Of a stretch of 64,000 nucleotides of DNA, positions 34,119 through 44,834 are shown piece after piece. Below the pieces are notes generated by a model, which saw only the letters and a program-made list of their open reading frames with translations, had not been told where the DNA came from and searched no databases. Position 1 is the stretch's first letter, and each line of letters begins with the position of its first letter. Location: positions 1 to 64,000 of the forward strand of contig CALMMQ010000044.1 of NCBI GenBank assembly GCA_937868725.1, written 5' to 3'. The position numbers and the translations under genes were made by a program. The stretch is from an uncultured Pleomorphomonas sp. (GTDB lineage: Bacteria; Pseudomonadota; Alphaproteobacteria; Rhizobiales; Pleomorphomonadaceae).

Positions 34119-34802
34119 ATGCAGCGCGACAATGCCGCGCAGGCGGACGGCGAGGGGACGACCCCTCATGAAATCCGGCGCGCTCACATCCTGCAGGCGG
34201 CGCGGGCCTGTTTCTCGCGTGGCGGCTTTCATTCGACGTCGATGCAGGCGGTGTGCGTCGAGGCGCGCATGAGCCCGGGCGCGCTCTATCGCTACTTCCC
34301 TTCCAAGGACGCGCTGATCGAGGCCATCGCCATCGAGGAGCGCCGCAAGGGCCTGGCGATCTCCGATCTGCTCGGCGGCGGCGGCAGCATCCACCAGCGG
34401 CTTCTGGCCAGCGGTATCGCCTACATCAACTCGATGCGCGACCGGGGCGAGGTGCTGCTGATGCTGGAGGTGTTCGCCGAAAGCATCCGCAGTTCCGCCG
34501 TGCATCTGCCCTTCGCCGCTTGCGAGGAGGAGAGCATGGCGCTGTTCTGCGCCGCCGTCGTCGAGGCGCAGCAGCGCGGCGAGATCGCCGCCGATATCGA
34601 TGCCATCCGTGCCGTGCAGACGCTGCGCGCCTTTGCTGACGGAATCGTACTGCGCGTCGGCGTAGATCCGACGTTCGAGGTCGACAGTTGCACGCCGATG
34701 CTTTGGCGCGTGGTGACTGCCGTGCTTGGCGAAGCACCGGAAACGATGGATGTGGCATTGGAAAATATCCGCGCTCTTCCCATTTGTCGGCGTGAGCCGT
34801 GA
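34119..34802 (+). CDS. TetR-family regulator of the RND operon
   Basis: 227 aa from the ATG at 34119; a TTG at 34095 and a GTG in between are possible alternatives without better ribosome-binding sites. The HTH is RRAHILQAARACFSRGGFHSTSMQAVCVEARMSPGALYRYF at about residues 20-60. The C-terminal ligand domain is helical (MRDRGEVLLMLEVFAESIRSS). It is first in line with the adaptor and RND genes and 37 bp from the adaptor, so it is probably co-transcribed and autoregulated through the dyad at 34057-34070. Confidence 0.9.
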   Translation: MQRDNAAQADGEGTTPHEIRRAHILQAARACFSRGGFHSTSMQAVCVEARMSPGALYRYFPSKDALIEAIAIEERRKGLAISDLLGGGGSIHQRLLASGIAYINSMRDRGEVLLMLEVFAESIRSSAVHLPFAACEEESMALFCAAVVEAQQRGEIAADIDAIRAVQTLRAFADGIVLRVGVDPTFEVDSCTPMLWRVVTAVLGEAPETMDVALENIRALPICRREP

Positions 34803-34839
34803 TGGGGTGTCGACGGGTTCGGCTTATTTGGGGTTAGTT

Positions 34840-36012
34840 ATGAATTGCAAGTTGTTTGCCGTGGCGCTTCTTGTCGTCCTGCCGCTATCGCGGCCGGCGC
34901 TGGCCGATGATGGGGCGGCGGCGCCGCTGCCGACCGTGTCGGTGGTGGCGGCGGCGTCCGGACCGATCGCCGAGCGGCTGGTGGTGACGGGAACGCTGGT
35001 GGCGCGCGAGCAGGTGTTCGTGTCGGCCGGCGTCGATGGTCTCAAGATCGAAAGTCTTGGCGCCGACGTCGGCGACCGGGTGACCGAGGGAGCTGTGCTC
35101 GCCCGCCTCGCCGTCGATACCATCGACGTGCAACTGGCCCAGAATACCTCGCAGATCGCCGCTGCCGATGCCCAGATCGCCCAGGCGGAGGCGCAGATCC
35201 TGGCTGCCGAAGCCAATGCCCGCCAGGCAGCGGCCGCCCTCGAACGGGCGAAGACGCTGACGGCCAAGGGCGTGTCGGCGCAGGACGTGCTCGATCAGCG
35301 CCTGGCCGGCGCCGACAGCGCCGACGCCCAGCTCGCCGTGGCCCGCCAGACGCTGGTGTCGGCCAAGGCGTCGCGTCACCTCATGGAAGCGCAGCGCGAC
35401 GAGTTGCAGCTGCGCCGTTCCAAGACTGAGATCAAGGCGCCGCGCACCGGTCTGGTGCTGGCCCGCAACGCGCTGGTCGGACAGGTGGCCGGACTGGCGG
35501 GCGGCGCGCTGTTCGTGCTGGCCGAGGACGGCGACATCGAACTGGCCGCCGACGTGCCGGAGGTGGCGCTGCCGCGTCTCGCTGTCGGCCAGCCGGTGGC
35601 CGTGCTGCCGGCCGGTCTCACCCAGGCGGTCGAAGGCCGCGTGCGGCTCATCGCGCCGGAAATCGACGCCACGACCCGGCTCGGCCGCGTCCGCATTGCC
35701 CTGCCGTCGTCGACCGGGCTGCACGTCGGCTCGTTCGCCCGCGGCACCGTCGAGATCGCCCGCAGCACCGGCCTGCTGTTGCCGGTGAGCGCCGTCAACG
35801 ACAGCGACGGCCAGAAGACCGTGCAGGTGGTCGACGGGGGCGTCGTGGCGACGCGTACCGTCACCGTCGGCCTGTCGGACGCCGGCCGCGTCGAGATCAC
35901 CTCCGGGCTGGCACCGGGTGACCTCGTCGTGTCGCGTGCCGGCACGTTCCTGCGCGATGGCGACCACGTCAAACCGCTGCTGCCTGCCGCCACGGAGGAG
36001 GCCAAGGGATGA
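34840..36012 (+). CDS. RND efflux periplasmic adaptor
   Basis: 390 aa from the ATG at 34840, which starts a signal peptide MNCKLFAVALLVVLPLSRPALA (cleavage near residue 22). Lipoyl, coiled-coil (about 95-200) and beta-barrel domains follow (VFVSAGVDGLKIESLGADVGDRV; ADVPEVALPRLAVGQPVAVLPAG). It connects the RND permease to an outer-membrane channel. Its stop overlaps the RND start by ATGA. An outer-membrane factor gene is not present nearby. Confidence 0.92.
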   Translation: MNCKLFAVALLVVLPLSRPALADDGAAAPLPTVSVVAAASGPIAERLVVTGTLVAREQVFVSAGVDGLKIESLGADVGDRVTEGAVLARLAVDTIDVQLAQNTSQIAAADAQIAQAEAQILAAEANARQAAAALERAKTLTAKGVSAQDVLDQRLAGADSADAQLAVARQTLVSAKASRHLMEAQRDELQLRRSKTEIKAPRTGLVLARNALVGQVAGLAGGALFVLAEDGDIELAADVPEVALPRLAVGQPVAVLPAGLTQAVEGRVRLIAPEIDATTRLGRVRIALPSSTGLHVGSFARGTVEIARSTGLLLPVSAVNDSDGQKTVQVVDGGVVATRTVTVGLSDAGRVEITSGLAPGDLVVSRAGTFLRDGDHVKPLLPAATEEAKG

Positions 36013-39000
36013 ACTGGAACTTCTCCGCCTGGTCGATCCGCAATCCGGTTCCGCCCATTCTGCTCTTCATCTGCCTGATCGCGCTTGGACTACACTCGTT
36101 TTCCAAGCTGCCGATCACCATGATGCCCAACATCGATCTGCCGCTGATCTCGGTGACGGTGACCGACAACGGTTCGGCGCCCTCTGAGCTCGAAACGCAG
36201 GTGACCAAGCCGGTGGAGGACGCGCTGGCCGGTCTCACCGGCGTACGGCACATGATCTCGACGGTGACCGACGGCCAGTCGACCACCGCCGTCATCTTCA
36301 ACCTTGAGGTCAGCACCGACCGGGCGCTCAACGACGTCAAGGATGCCGTGGCGGAGATCCGCGGCAATCTGCCCGGTTCGATCAACGAGCCGATCATCCG
36401 GCGCATCGACGTCGAGGGGCAGTCGATCATCACCTACGCCGCCTCATCGCCGGCCATGACGCCGGAGCAGCTGTCGTGGTTCGTCGACGACGTGGCGATC
36501 CGCGACCTGCAGACGGTGAACGGCGTCGGCCGCGTCGAGCGCATGGGCGGCGTCAGCCGCGAGATCCAGCTGCAGCTCGACCCCGACCGGCTGATGGCGC
36601 TCGGCATCACCGCCTCGCAGGTCAACGCGGCGCTGAAGTCGGTCAACATCGACCTTTCCGGTGGCAAGGGCGACGTCGGTGGCCAGAGCCAGGCCGTGCG
36701 GACGCTGGCCGGCGCCAAGACGCTCGACGATCTTGCCGCCAAGCGCCTGCCGCTCGGCGATGGCCGCGACGTGCGCCTCAGCGATGTCGGCAAGGTGGTC
36801 GACCGTTGGGAGGAGCCCAAGTCATTCGCCCGCCTTGACGGCCGGCCGGCGGTGGCATTCGCCATCTACCGCGCCAAGGGGGCCAGCGACGCCAAGGTCT
36901 CGGCCGACGTGGCCACCGCCGTCGCCGCCATCGCCAGGGATCATCCCGAGGTGGCGATGAGCCGCATCGACGATTCGACGGTGCAGACCTACAACAGCTT
37001 CGAGAACTCGATGAAGACGCTGGTGGAGGGCGCGCTGCTCGCCGTCATCGTCGTGTTGCTGTTCCTGCGCGACATGCGGGCGACGATCATTTCGGCCATC
37101 GCCCTGCCGCTGTCGGCCATCCCGACGTTCTTCGCCCTCGACGTGCTGGGCTTCTCGCTCAACATGGTCAGCCTGCTCGGCATCACGCTGGTCACCGGCA
37201 TTCTGGTGGACGACGCCATCGTCGAGATCGAGAACATCGTCCGCCACATCCGCACCGGCAAGAAGCCGTATCGGGCTTCGATCGAGGCGGCCGACGAGAT
37301 CGGCCTCGCCGTCATCGCCATTTCCACCACCATCATCGCCATCTTCTCGCCGGTCAGCTTCATGGGCGGCATTCCCGGCCAGTACTTCAAGCAGTTCGGC
37401 CTGACGGTGGCGCTGGCGGTGTTCTTCTCGCTGCTGACCGCCCGCCTGATCACGCCGATGCTGGCCGCCTACTTCATGAAGGCGCCCTACGCCGGCGACG
37501 GCAGCGATGGCCGGCCGCTCTATCGCGGCTTTGCCCGGACGGCGCTGCGCCGCATCGTCTGGTGCCTGCCGCTGGGCGTGCTCGCCTATTTCGCGCTGGT
37601 GGCCTTGCGCGATCACGCACCGCTGGCCGCCGTGTCCGGCATCTTCGTCGGTGTCGACCATGTCGTCGCCTTCCTCACCGGGGCGGGCACCGAGGTCACC
37701 GTGCTCTGGGTGGCGGTGGGCGTCGTGCTGCTGGCGCTGTTCTCGAGCTGGCTGACGCGGCCGCATCCCGAGGAGCACGAGGGCGGGCCGTTCGTGCGCG
37801 CCTACACCGCCTTCCTGCGCGTGACGCTGTGGTCGCCGCGCCTCAGCCTGCCCCGGCGCGGGCTCGACGCCAATGGCCAGCGCCGCTACCGGACGTTCCG
37901 GCCGCCGGTGATGCCAGTGGTGACGATCATCGTCTGCTTGGCAACCTTCGTGGTGGCCATGGAGCAGGCCACCAAGCTGCCGGCGGAACTGTTCCCGCCC
38001 GACGACCAGTCGCGCATCGTCACGTCCATCGAATTGCCGCCGGGCGCTTCGCTCGACGACACGCAGGCGACCACCGACGCCATCAGCGACAGGCTGCGGG
38101 CGGTGCCGGAGGTGAAGAGCGTCTTCGTCATGGGCGGCACGTCGCCGACCGGCACGGTGGAAAACCGCCGCGCCGCCGTCATCGTCCACCTGACGCCGCG
38201 GGACCAGCGGACGCGGACGCAGAAGCAGGTGCAGTACGACGTCGAAGCGGTGCTGCGCGCCGTGCCCGACATCCGCTTCTACTTCGTCAACGAACGCGGC
38301 GACCGCGAGGCCACCGTCGGCGTGCTCGGCAAGGATGGCGAGGCGGTGGCCAAGGCGGCCGCCGCGCTCGAGAACGACATGCGGCGCGATGCCATGTTCT
38401 CCAACCCGTCGGCGCTGTCCTCGTTCGCTCGACCGGAAATCCGCGTCACGCCCAAGCGCGACGTTGCTGCCGATCTCGGCGTGTCGACCGACGTGCTGTC
38501 GCAGACGTTGCGGGTGGCCACCGTCGGCGAAGCGGAAAGCAATCTCGCCAAGTTCACCGAGGGCGACCGCCAGATCCCGGTGCGCGTCCAGCTTGAGGAC
38601 GGGGCGCGCGGCAAGATCGAGACGCTGGCCGCCCTCAAGGTACCGACCAAGGCCGGCGCTCTGCCGCTGTCGGTGGTCGCCGACATCGGTTTCGGGCAGG
38701 GACCATCGTCGATCGATCGCTACGACCGCGAACGTCTGGTCAAGGTCGGGACCGACATGATGCCGGGCTTTACCTCGGGCCAGGGGCTCGACCGCATCGC
38801 GATGCTGCCGTCGGTGAAGGCCTTCCCGGCCGGCGTGCACATCCAGAACACCGACGACGCCGAGATCCAGACGGAAATCTTCGAAGCCTTCGCGGTGGCG
38901 ATGATTTCCGGCCTGACGCTGGTGTTCGTGGTGCTGATCCTGCTGTTCAACAGCGTCTTCCAGCCGATCACCATTCTCGGCTCCATTCCGCTGTCGATCG

Positions 39001-39626
39001 GCGGTGTCGTCGGGGCGCTGCTGCTGACCGGCTATGCCGTGTCGATGCCGGTGATCATCGGCGTGCTGATGCTGATGGGCATCGTCACCAAGAACGCCAT
39101 CATGCTGGTGGATTTCGCCGTCGAGCGTCAGAAGCACGGGCTCAGCGAGCTTGAGGCAATCATCGACGCCGGTCGCAAGCGGGCCCGTCCCATCGTCATG
39201 ACCACCATCGCCATGGTCGCCGGCATGTATCCGGCGGCGCGTGGTGGCGGTCAGGGCTCGGAGTTCATGGCGCCGATGGCGACGGCGGTGATCGGCGGCC
39301 TGCTGGTGTCGACGCTGCTGTCGCTGGTGTTCATCCCGTCGTTCTACATGATGATCAACCGTCTCAACCGCGGCGTCGGCTGGGCGTTCCGCCTGCTGAC
39401 CAAGCCGAACGAGGCCGACGACGATCCCTCGGGGCCGGTGGTCGATCCCTATGCGCCGACGGTGAAGCCGACGGACGTCGAGACGTCGCCGGAGCGCCTG
39501 GCGCCCGCGGCGACCACCATGGATGGGCCGGCTGCCCGGGCGCTGCCGAGCGGGCCGCGTCTGGTGTCGAGCCAGGCGGAACGGTCGAAGCCGGACGGCG
39601 AGGATCTGCCGCTTGCTGCCGAGTGA
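36009..39626 (+). CDS. RND multidrug efflux permease with an extra central insertion
   Basis: 1205 aa, about 150 longer than AcrB. The proton-relay residues are present: ILVDDAIVEIEN with Asp401/Asp402 in TM4 and IVTKNAIMLVDF with Lys1028 in TM10. Both porter-domain pairs and 12 standard helices are recognisable. Between TM6 and TM7 (about residues 494-627) sits an insertion with two further hydrophobic stretches, WCLPLGVLAYFALVALRD and VTVLWVAVGVVLLALFSSWL. A Pro-rich cytosolic tail of ~85 residues follows TM12. It exports hydrophobic compounds using the proton gradient, with the co-encoded adaptor. Confidence 0.93.
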   Translation: MNWNFSAWSIRNPVPPILLFICLIALGLHSFSKLPITMMPNIDLPLISVTVTDNGSAPSELETQVTKPVEDALAGLTGVRHMISTVTDGQSTTAVIFNLEVSTDRALNDVKDAVAEIRGNLPGSINEPIIRRIDVEGQSIITYAASSPAMTPEQLSWFVDDVAIRDLQTVNGVGRVERMGGVSREIQLQLDPDRLMALGITASQVNAALKSVNIDLSGGKGDVGGQSQAVRTLAGAKTLDDLAAKRLPLGDGRDVRLSDVGKVVDRWEEPKSFARLDGRPAVAFAIYRAKGASDAKVSADVATAVAAIARDHPEVAMSRIDDSTVQTYNSFENSMKTLVEGALLAVIVVLLFLRDMRATIISAIALPLSAIPTFFALDVLGFSLNMVSLLGITLVTGILVDDAIVEIENIVRHIRTGKKPYRASIEAADEIGLAVIAISTTIIAIFSPVSFMGGIPGQYFKQFGLTVALAVFFSLLTARLITPMLAAYFMKAPYAGDGSDGRPLYRGFARTALRRIVWCLPLGVLAYFALVALRDHAPLAAVSGIFVGVDHVVAFLTGAGTEVTVLWVAVGVVLLALFSSWLTRPHPEEHEGGPFVRAYTAFLRVTLWSPRLSLPRRGLDANGQRRYRTFRPPVMPVVTIIVCLATFVVAMEQATKLPAELFPPDDQSRIVTSIELPPGASLDDTQATTDAISDRLRAVPEVKSVFVMGGTSPTGTVENRRAAVIVHLTPRDQRTRTQKQVQYDVEAVLRAVPDIRFYFVNERGDREATVGVLGKDGEAVAKAAAALENDMRRDAMFSNPSALSSFARPEIRVTPKRDVAADLGVSTDVLSQTLRVATVGEAESNLAKFTEGDRQIPVRVQLEDGARGKIETLAALKVPTKAGALPLSVVADIGFGQGPSSIDRYDRERLVKVGTDMMPGFTSGQGLDRIAMLPSVKAFPAGVHIQNTDDAEIQTEIFEAFAVAMISGLTLVFVVLILLFNSVFQPITILGSIPLSIGGVVGALLLTGYAVSMPVIIGVLMLMGIVTKNAIMLVDFAVERQKHGLSELEAIIDAGRKRARPIVMTTIAMVAGMYPAARGGGQGSEFMAPMATAVIGGLLVSTLLSLVFIPSFYMMINRLNRGVGWAFRLLTKPNEADDDPSGPVVDPYAPTVKPTDVETSPERLAPAATTMDGPAARALPSGPRLVSSQAERSKPDGEDLPLAAE

Positions 39627-39645
39627 GGCGGAGACCGGGAATCAG

Positions 39646-39710
39646 AGCGCTTTCCGACCTGATGGAATCATCAGGTTGACAAGAAATCGCTCCAGATTCA
39701 ATACGTTGAG
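39646..39710. repeat. Palindromic intergenic repeat, copy B
   Basis: Opposite orientation to copy A. It starts AGCGCTTTCCGACCTGATG, contains ACCTGATG-GAAT-CATCAGGT (39657-39676) and ends GATTCAATACGTTGAG. It lies just after the RND stop codon. Confidence 0.75.
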
Positions 39711-39718
39711 CACTGTCG

Positions 39719-39738
39719 GCCTGACGGGCTCGTCAGGC
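39719..39738. terminator. Bidirectional hairpin between convergent genes
   Basis: Perfect 8-bp arms GCCTGACG (39719-39726) and CGTCAGGC (39731-39738) lie between the convergent RND and DUF2478 genes. It has no T-run but is a strong stem. It is probably part of the composite repeat of copy B. Confidence 0.5.
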
Positions 39739-39786
39739 TGGCGGGAACCCGCTTGGCAGGCGCGAGATCGGGCCGTCGCCCACCGA

Positions 39787-40341
39787 TCAGGCCGTTGCCG
39801 CCCGATCTGACGGCTCGAGGGCGCGGCGTGCGGCGATGACGGCGCGCGCCCAGGCCAGCACCGCCTCGCGGTCGGCGGGCAGGTCGTCGGCGAGGCCCTG
39901 ATGGAAGGCTGCCCAGGCGGCGGCGTGGTCGGGCCGCACCGACAGCAGCACCGGCGTCTCGGCCAGCACCGCCTTTTCCAGTACGCCGCGCAGGCCGTGG
40001 CCTTCGATCTCGGCCTTGCCGAAGCGGTTGAGCAGCACGACGTCGAGGCCGGCCTCGACCTGGCGCTCGAGAGAGCCGCAGATGCCGGCCAACAGCGACG
40101 AATCGAGGTGGCAGGCGGTGGCGAGCTTGCCGAGATTCTGGGTGATGTTGACGGTGATGCCGGTGTCGATGTCGGTCATCAGCATCTGGCCGCAAGCGCC
40201 ACCATCGCACCCCAGCGATTGCAGGACGCCGCCGACGGCATAGCCTTCGGCCTTGAGCTGGTTCGCCAGGTCGGCGAACAGCGCGTCGAGATCGCGACTG
40301 CCGGGGGTGATCAGGGCAGCCATGGGATGGGGAGCGTTCAT
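39787..40341 (-). CDS. DUF2478-family protein
   Basis: 184 aa from the ATG at 40341. An N-terminal ATPase-like region (DLDALFADLANQLKAEGYAVGGVLQS, CDGGACGQMLMTDIDTG) is followed by VVLLNRFGKAEIEGHGLRG and a helix-rich end. DUF2478 proteins resemble THEP1-type nucleotide-binding proteins and are often found near molybdenum-related genes. No Walker A is clear here. It lies behind the DUF1097 gene on the same strand with a 161-bp gap. A longer minus-strand frame to 41085 is a shadow in its upstream part. Confidence 0.8.
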   Translation of the reverse strand: MNAPHPMAALITPGSRDLDALFADLANQLKAEGYAVGGVLQSLGCDGGACGQMLMTDIDTGITVNITQNLGKLATACHLDSSLLAGICGSLERQVEAGLDVVLLNRFGKAEIEGHGLRGVLEKAVLAETPVLLSVRPDHAAAWAAFHQGLADDLPADREAVLAWARAVIAARRALEPSDRAATA

Positions 40342-40502
40342 GTCGTCTTTCCTGTCTGGCGGTCGCGCGGGACCGATGACGCATTGTTGCGCCCTTCGGG
40401 GAAAGGGCGCAATGGCCGGCGATGGCGACCGGCGTGGCCGCCGCCGGTTGGCCCCGGAGTGTCTCCTCCCTCCGGGGTACCGGTGGCGAGCGGTTGTCGT
40501 GC

Positions 40503-41012
40503 TTACTTCTTGACCAGCATGCCGGCAATCTTGCCGGAGGCGAAGCCGAACAGAGTGCCGATGATCATCGATACGACGACGGTCAGGAACGGGTTGGTTC
40601 CCATGGCGCCGCCGGCCAGCACGTCGAGATGGCTGCCGACCAGCGCGAAGCCGGCCGTCGAGGCGTAGCCGTAGACGGCGGCCGGGATGGCGGCGAGCAG
40701 CGGCAGCTGGGCGGCGAGGATCAGACCGACCACCGACAGACCGACCCAGATGGCGGCCGTCACCGGCAGGCTGCCGATCGGTACGTTGACGACCAGCAGC
40801 AGGGCGATGGTGGCGCAGACGGCGCCCCAGATGATGGCCGGGATCGACGTCTTCAAGCCGGCAACATCGCCGCCGCAATGGAAGAAGCAGCCCCAGCCGA
40901 TGAAGGCGGCCCAGATTTGCAGGCCGTAGGGGGCGCCTGGCCCGAGGAAGAGATAGGTCGCCACGGCGCCAAGCGCACCGATGACCACGGCGAGAGCAGT
41001 AACCAGATTCAT
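40503..41012 (-). CDS. DUF1097-family membrane protein
   Basis: 169 aa from the ATG at 41012, with GGGAGG upstream. Five or more membrane helices cover nearly the whole chain (NLVTALAVVIGALGAVATYLF; AIIWGAVCATIALLLVV; AAIWVGLSVVGLILAAQLPLL; MIIGTLFGFASGKIAG). DUF1097 proteins are small inner-membrane proteins of unknown role, often beside transport or nitrogen-compound genes. It has a His/Cys pair (FFHCGGD) in the second helix region that could be functional. Confidence 0.82.
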   Translation of the reverse strand: MNLVTALAVVIGALGAVATYLFLGPGAPYGLQIWAAFIGWGCFFHCGGDVAGLKTSIPAIIWGAVCATIALLLVVNVPIGSLPVTAAIWVGLSVVGLILAAQLPLLAAIPAAVYGYASTAGFALVGSHLDVLAGGAMGTNPFLTVVVSMIIGTLFGFASGKIAGMLVKK

Positions 41013-41563
41013 GAGTTGCCTCCCTGAGGTTAACGCGCACCGATGTCGAGCTGCGACATCGGCGTGGAAACGGCGCTCTCCCCAAAAAAGGCCGAATGGG
41101 AACTGACGGGCGTGGTTCGGCTGGACTTCATCCTTCCCGCGAGTTGTACTTCGGAATCGACGGCCGCCCGCGCGTGTGGCGCGAACAGAACCGGGTCCGA
41201 ACACACCATGGGCAAGAAATGATCAGCTTATTTCCCGGACCGGAACGGATACAATCACTCGCGTTTCGGCCGAGTGTCGGGTGATATGCTTTATTTCATG
41301 CTGCCATGGTGTGACAAATGGCGACGGAAACTAGTATTTGTGCATCGAGAATGGCAATATGAACTTTAGTTCGACCAATTTTTAATCATTCAAAACTGAC
41401 GCGGCGGTGGTGTTGGCGCGGCGATCGGGCGGCGGTCCCGTCGGCACGGCGCCGGCGAGGGCGGCGGGCCGGCTTCCGGCCGGTTTCCCTCTTCCCCTTG
41501 CGCAGCACTCGGGCTAGAACACCGGCCAAACGTAATCGGTTCTTTCCAACATCGGAAATGTCT
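41013..41563. other. Divergent intergenic region before ettA
   Basis: About 550 bp with no gene. It is AT-rich around 41290-41395 and very GC-rich after 41400, with a short stem GGCCGG-CTT-CCGGCC at 41467-41481. Promoters for the two divergent genes should lie here, but none stands out. Confidence 0.5.
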
Positions 41564-43219
<1,656 letters not shown>

Positions 43220-43321
43220 TCATCGTCTGGCCACGATGGCCAATCCGGAGCGGCCGTCCGTCGCTCCGGTTCGCGGGCGGATGTCCGCCCGCCATGGCCG
43301 TGACCTTTGGGGGAGGGAACG

Positions 43322-44086
43322 ATGGCTGACTGGTCGCCGACGACGTATCTCAAGTTCGAGGATGAGCGGCGGCGGCCGGCGCGCGACCTGCTTGCCCAGG
43401 TGCCGCTCGCCGAGCCGGCCTTCGTCATCGACGTCGGCTGTGGGCCGGGCAACTCCACCGAACTCCTGGTGGAGCGGTTTCCCGAGGCCCGGATTCTGGG
43501 CTGCGACACCTCGCCGGCCATGCTGGAAAAGGCGCGCCAGCGCCTGCCGGCCGTCACCTTCATCGAGGCGGATGCGGCCACCTACACGCCCGATGCTCCG
43601 CCCGATCTCGTCTTCGCCAACGCCGTCTTCCAATGGTTGCCCGACCACCTCTCGGTGTTCGAGCGCCTGCTCGGCCAGCTGGCGCCGGGGGGCGTCCTGG
43701 CGGTGCAGATGCCGGACAACCTTGATGAGCCGACCCATCGCCTGATGCAGGCGGTGGCAGTCGACGGGCCGTGGGCGGCCCGTCTCGTCGGGGCGGCGCG
43801 GGCGCCGCTGCCACCGGCGGCGGCCTACTACCAGGCCCTGAAGCCGCATTGCCGCCGCCTCGACATCTGGCGCACGACCTACAACCACCCGCTGGCCGGC
43901 GCCGAGGCGATCGTCGAGATGCTGAAATCGACCGGGCTCAAGCCGTTCCTCGAACCGCTCGATGCCGAGGAGCGGTCGGTGTTCCTGGCCGCCTATACGG
44001 CGCGCATCGCCGAAGCCTATCCGCCGGTGGCCGACGCCACCGTGCTGTTGCGCTTCCCGCGCCTGTTCATCGTCGCAGAGAGGTAA
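43322..44086 (+). CDS. tam: Trans-aconitate 2-methyltransferase type SAM methyltransferase
   Basis: 254 aa from the ATG at 43322, with GGGAGG upstream. Motif I is [15 protein letters not shown] near residues 35-50; [18 protein letters not shown] follows, then the [17 protein letters not shown] segment that is characteristic of Tam. The enzyme methylates trans-aconitate to relieve aconitase inhibition and acts in the cytosol. Four bases separate it from the next small gene. Confidence 0.9.
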   Translation: MADWSPTTYLKFEDERRRPARDLLAQVPLAEPAFVIDVGCGPGNSTELLVERFPEARILGCDTSPAMLEKARQRLPAVTFIEADAATYTPDAPPDLVFANAVFQWLPDHLSVFERLLGQLAPGGVLAVQMPDNLDEPTHRLMQAVAVDGPWAARLVGAARAPLPPAAAYYQALKPHCRRLDIWRTTYNHPLAGAEAIVEMLKSTGLKPFLEPLDAEERSVFLAAYTARIAEAYPPVADATVLLRFPRLFIVAER

Positions 44087-44090
44087 CGCC

Positions 44091-44375
44091 ATGGCCGATG
44101 ATCTCGTAACCCTGTCGATCAGCCGCGACGAGGCGGTGGTGCTGCAGGAGTGGCTGGCGCGCGTCGTCGACGACGAAAACGCCGAGGGCATTGCCGACAC
44201 GCTCGAAGACGATGCCGAGGTGTGGGCCCTCGATGCCGTGCTGATCGTGCTCGAACAGGCGCTCGAGGAGCCGCTCGACCCCAACTTCGAGAAGATTCTC
44301 AAGGGGGCGCGCAAGCGCGTCCGCGACAAGGCAGGCCCGTGGCCGTGGGACGCGAACCCGACGGAGGACGCCTAG
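44091..44375 (+). CDS. Small acidic protein of unknown function
   Basis: 94 aa. It is acidic and helical (DEAVVLQEWLARVVDDENAEGIADTLEDDAEVWALDAVLIVLEQALEEPL), with a basic C-terminal GARKRVRDKAGPWPW. It follows tam by 4 bp and is surely co-transcribed. I do not recognise a family. Confidence 0.8.
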   Translation: MADDLVTLSISRDEAVVLQEWLARVVDDENAEGIADTLEDDAEVWALDAVLIVLEQALEEPLDPNFEKILKGARKRVRDKAGPWPWDANPTEDA

Positions 44376-44438
44376 CGCTTTCCGACCTGAAGGTTCAGTC
44401 AGGTCGACAGGAAATCGCGCCAGGGTCAACGGCTTGAG
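44374..44438. repeat. Palindromic intergenic repeat, copy C
   Basis: Same orientation as copy B. It overlaps the stop codon of the preceding small gene by two bases, contains CGACCTGA...TCAGGTCG (44383-44406), and ends CGGCTTGAG. A degenerate partial copy follows at about 44451-44500, with hairpin GATCAGGT-N7-ACCTGATC (44451-44473) and TAGATTCAATATGTTG. Confidence 0.7.
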
Positions 44439-44834
44439 CCGCTGCTTCTCGATCAGGTCGTTGCAACCTGATCGGCGGCTGCTCTAGATTCAATATGTTG
44501 CTAGTGCACTTTTCGACGCCTTCACCCGCCGCGGGTTGTCCATAGCGTGGACCGAATGAATGCGTCAGTGCACTGGCCGTCGCTGCGGAAGTTGCGGCCG
44601 CATCCGTTGAACTACGATTGAAGCCTCAAACCGGCGCGCGTATCGTCAAACTTCTGGCGCGTACGTGATTATTCATACCACTCCCCGAACAGCTCCTGCC
44701 GGGCTGAACGGCGATTGGTCGTCTCGACAATCCGGTCGGAACGCGGGAGGGCGTTTCGGCGATCGGGGTTCGGGCGTTGGCGCCACAACTTTTATGGGGC
44801 GGGCCTCATGGCCGTTGTCCCTGGAGGGGTGTCG
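44376..44834. other. Gene-free region with repeat copy C
   Basis: About 460 bp. The first ~125 bp are repeat copy C and its partial neighbour. The rest contains no recognisable gene and should hold the promoter of the SDR gene. Confidence 0.5.
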
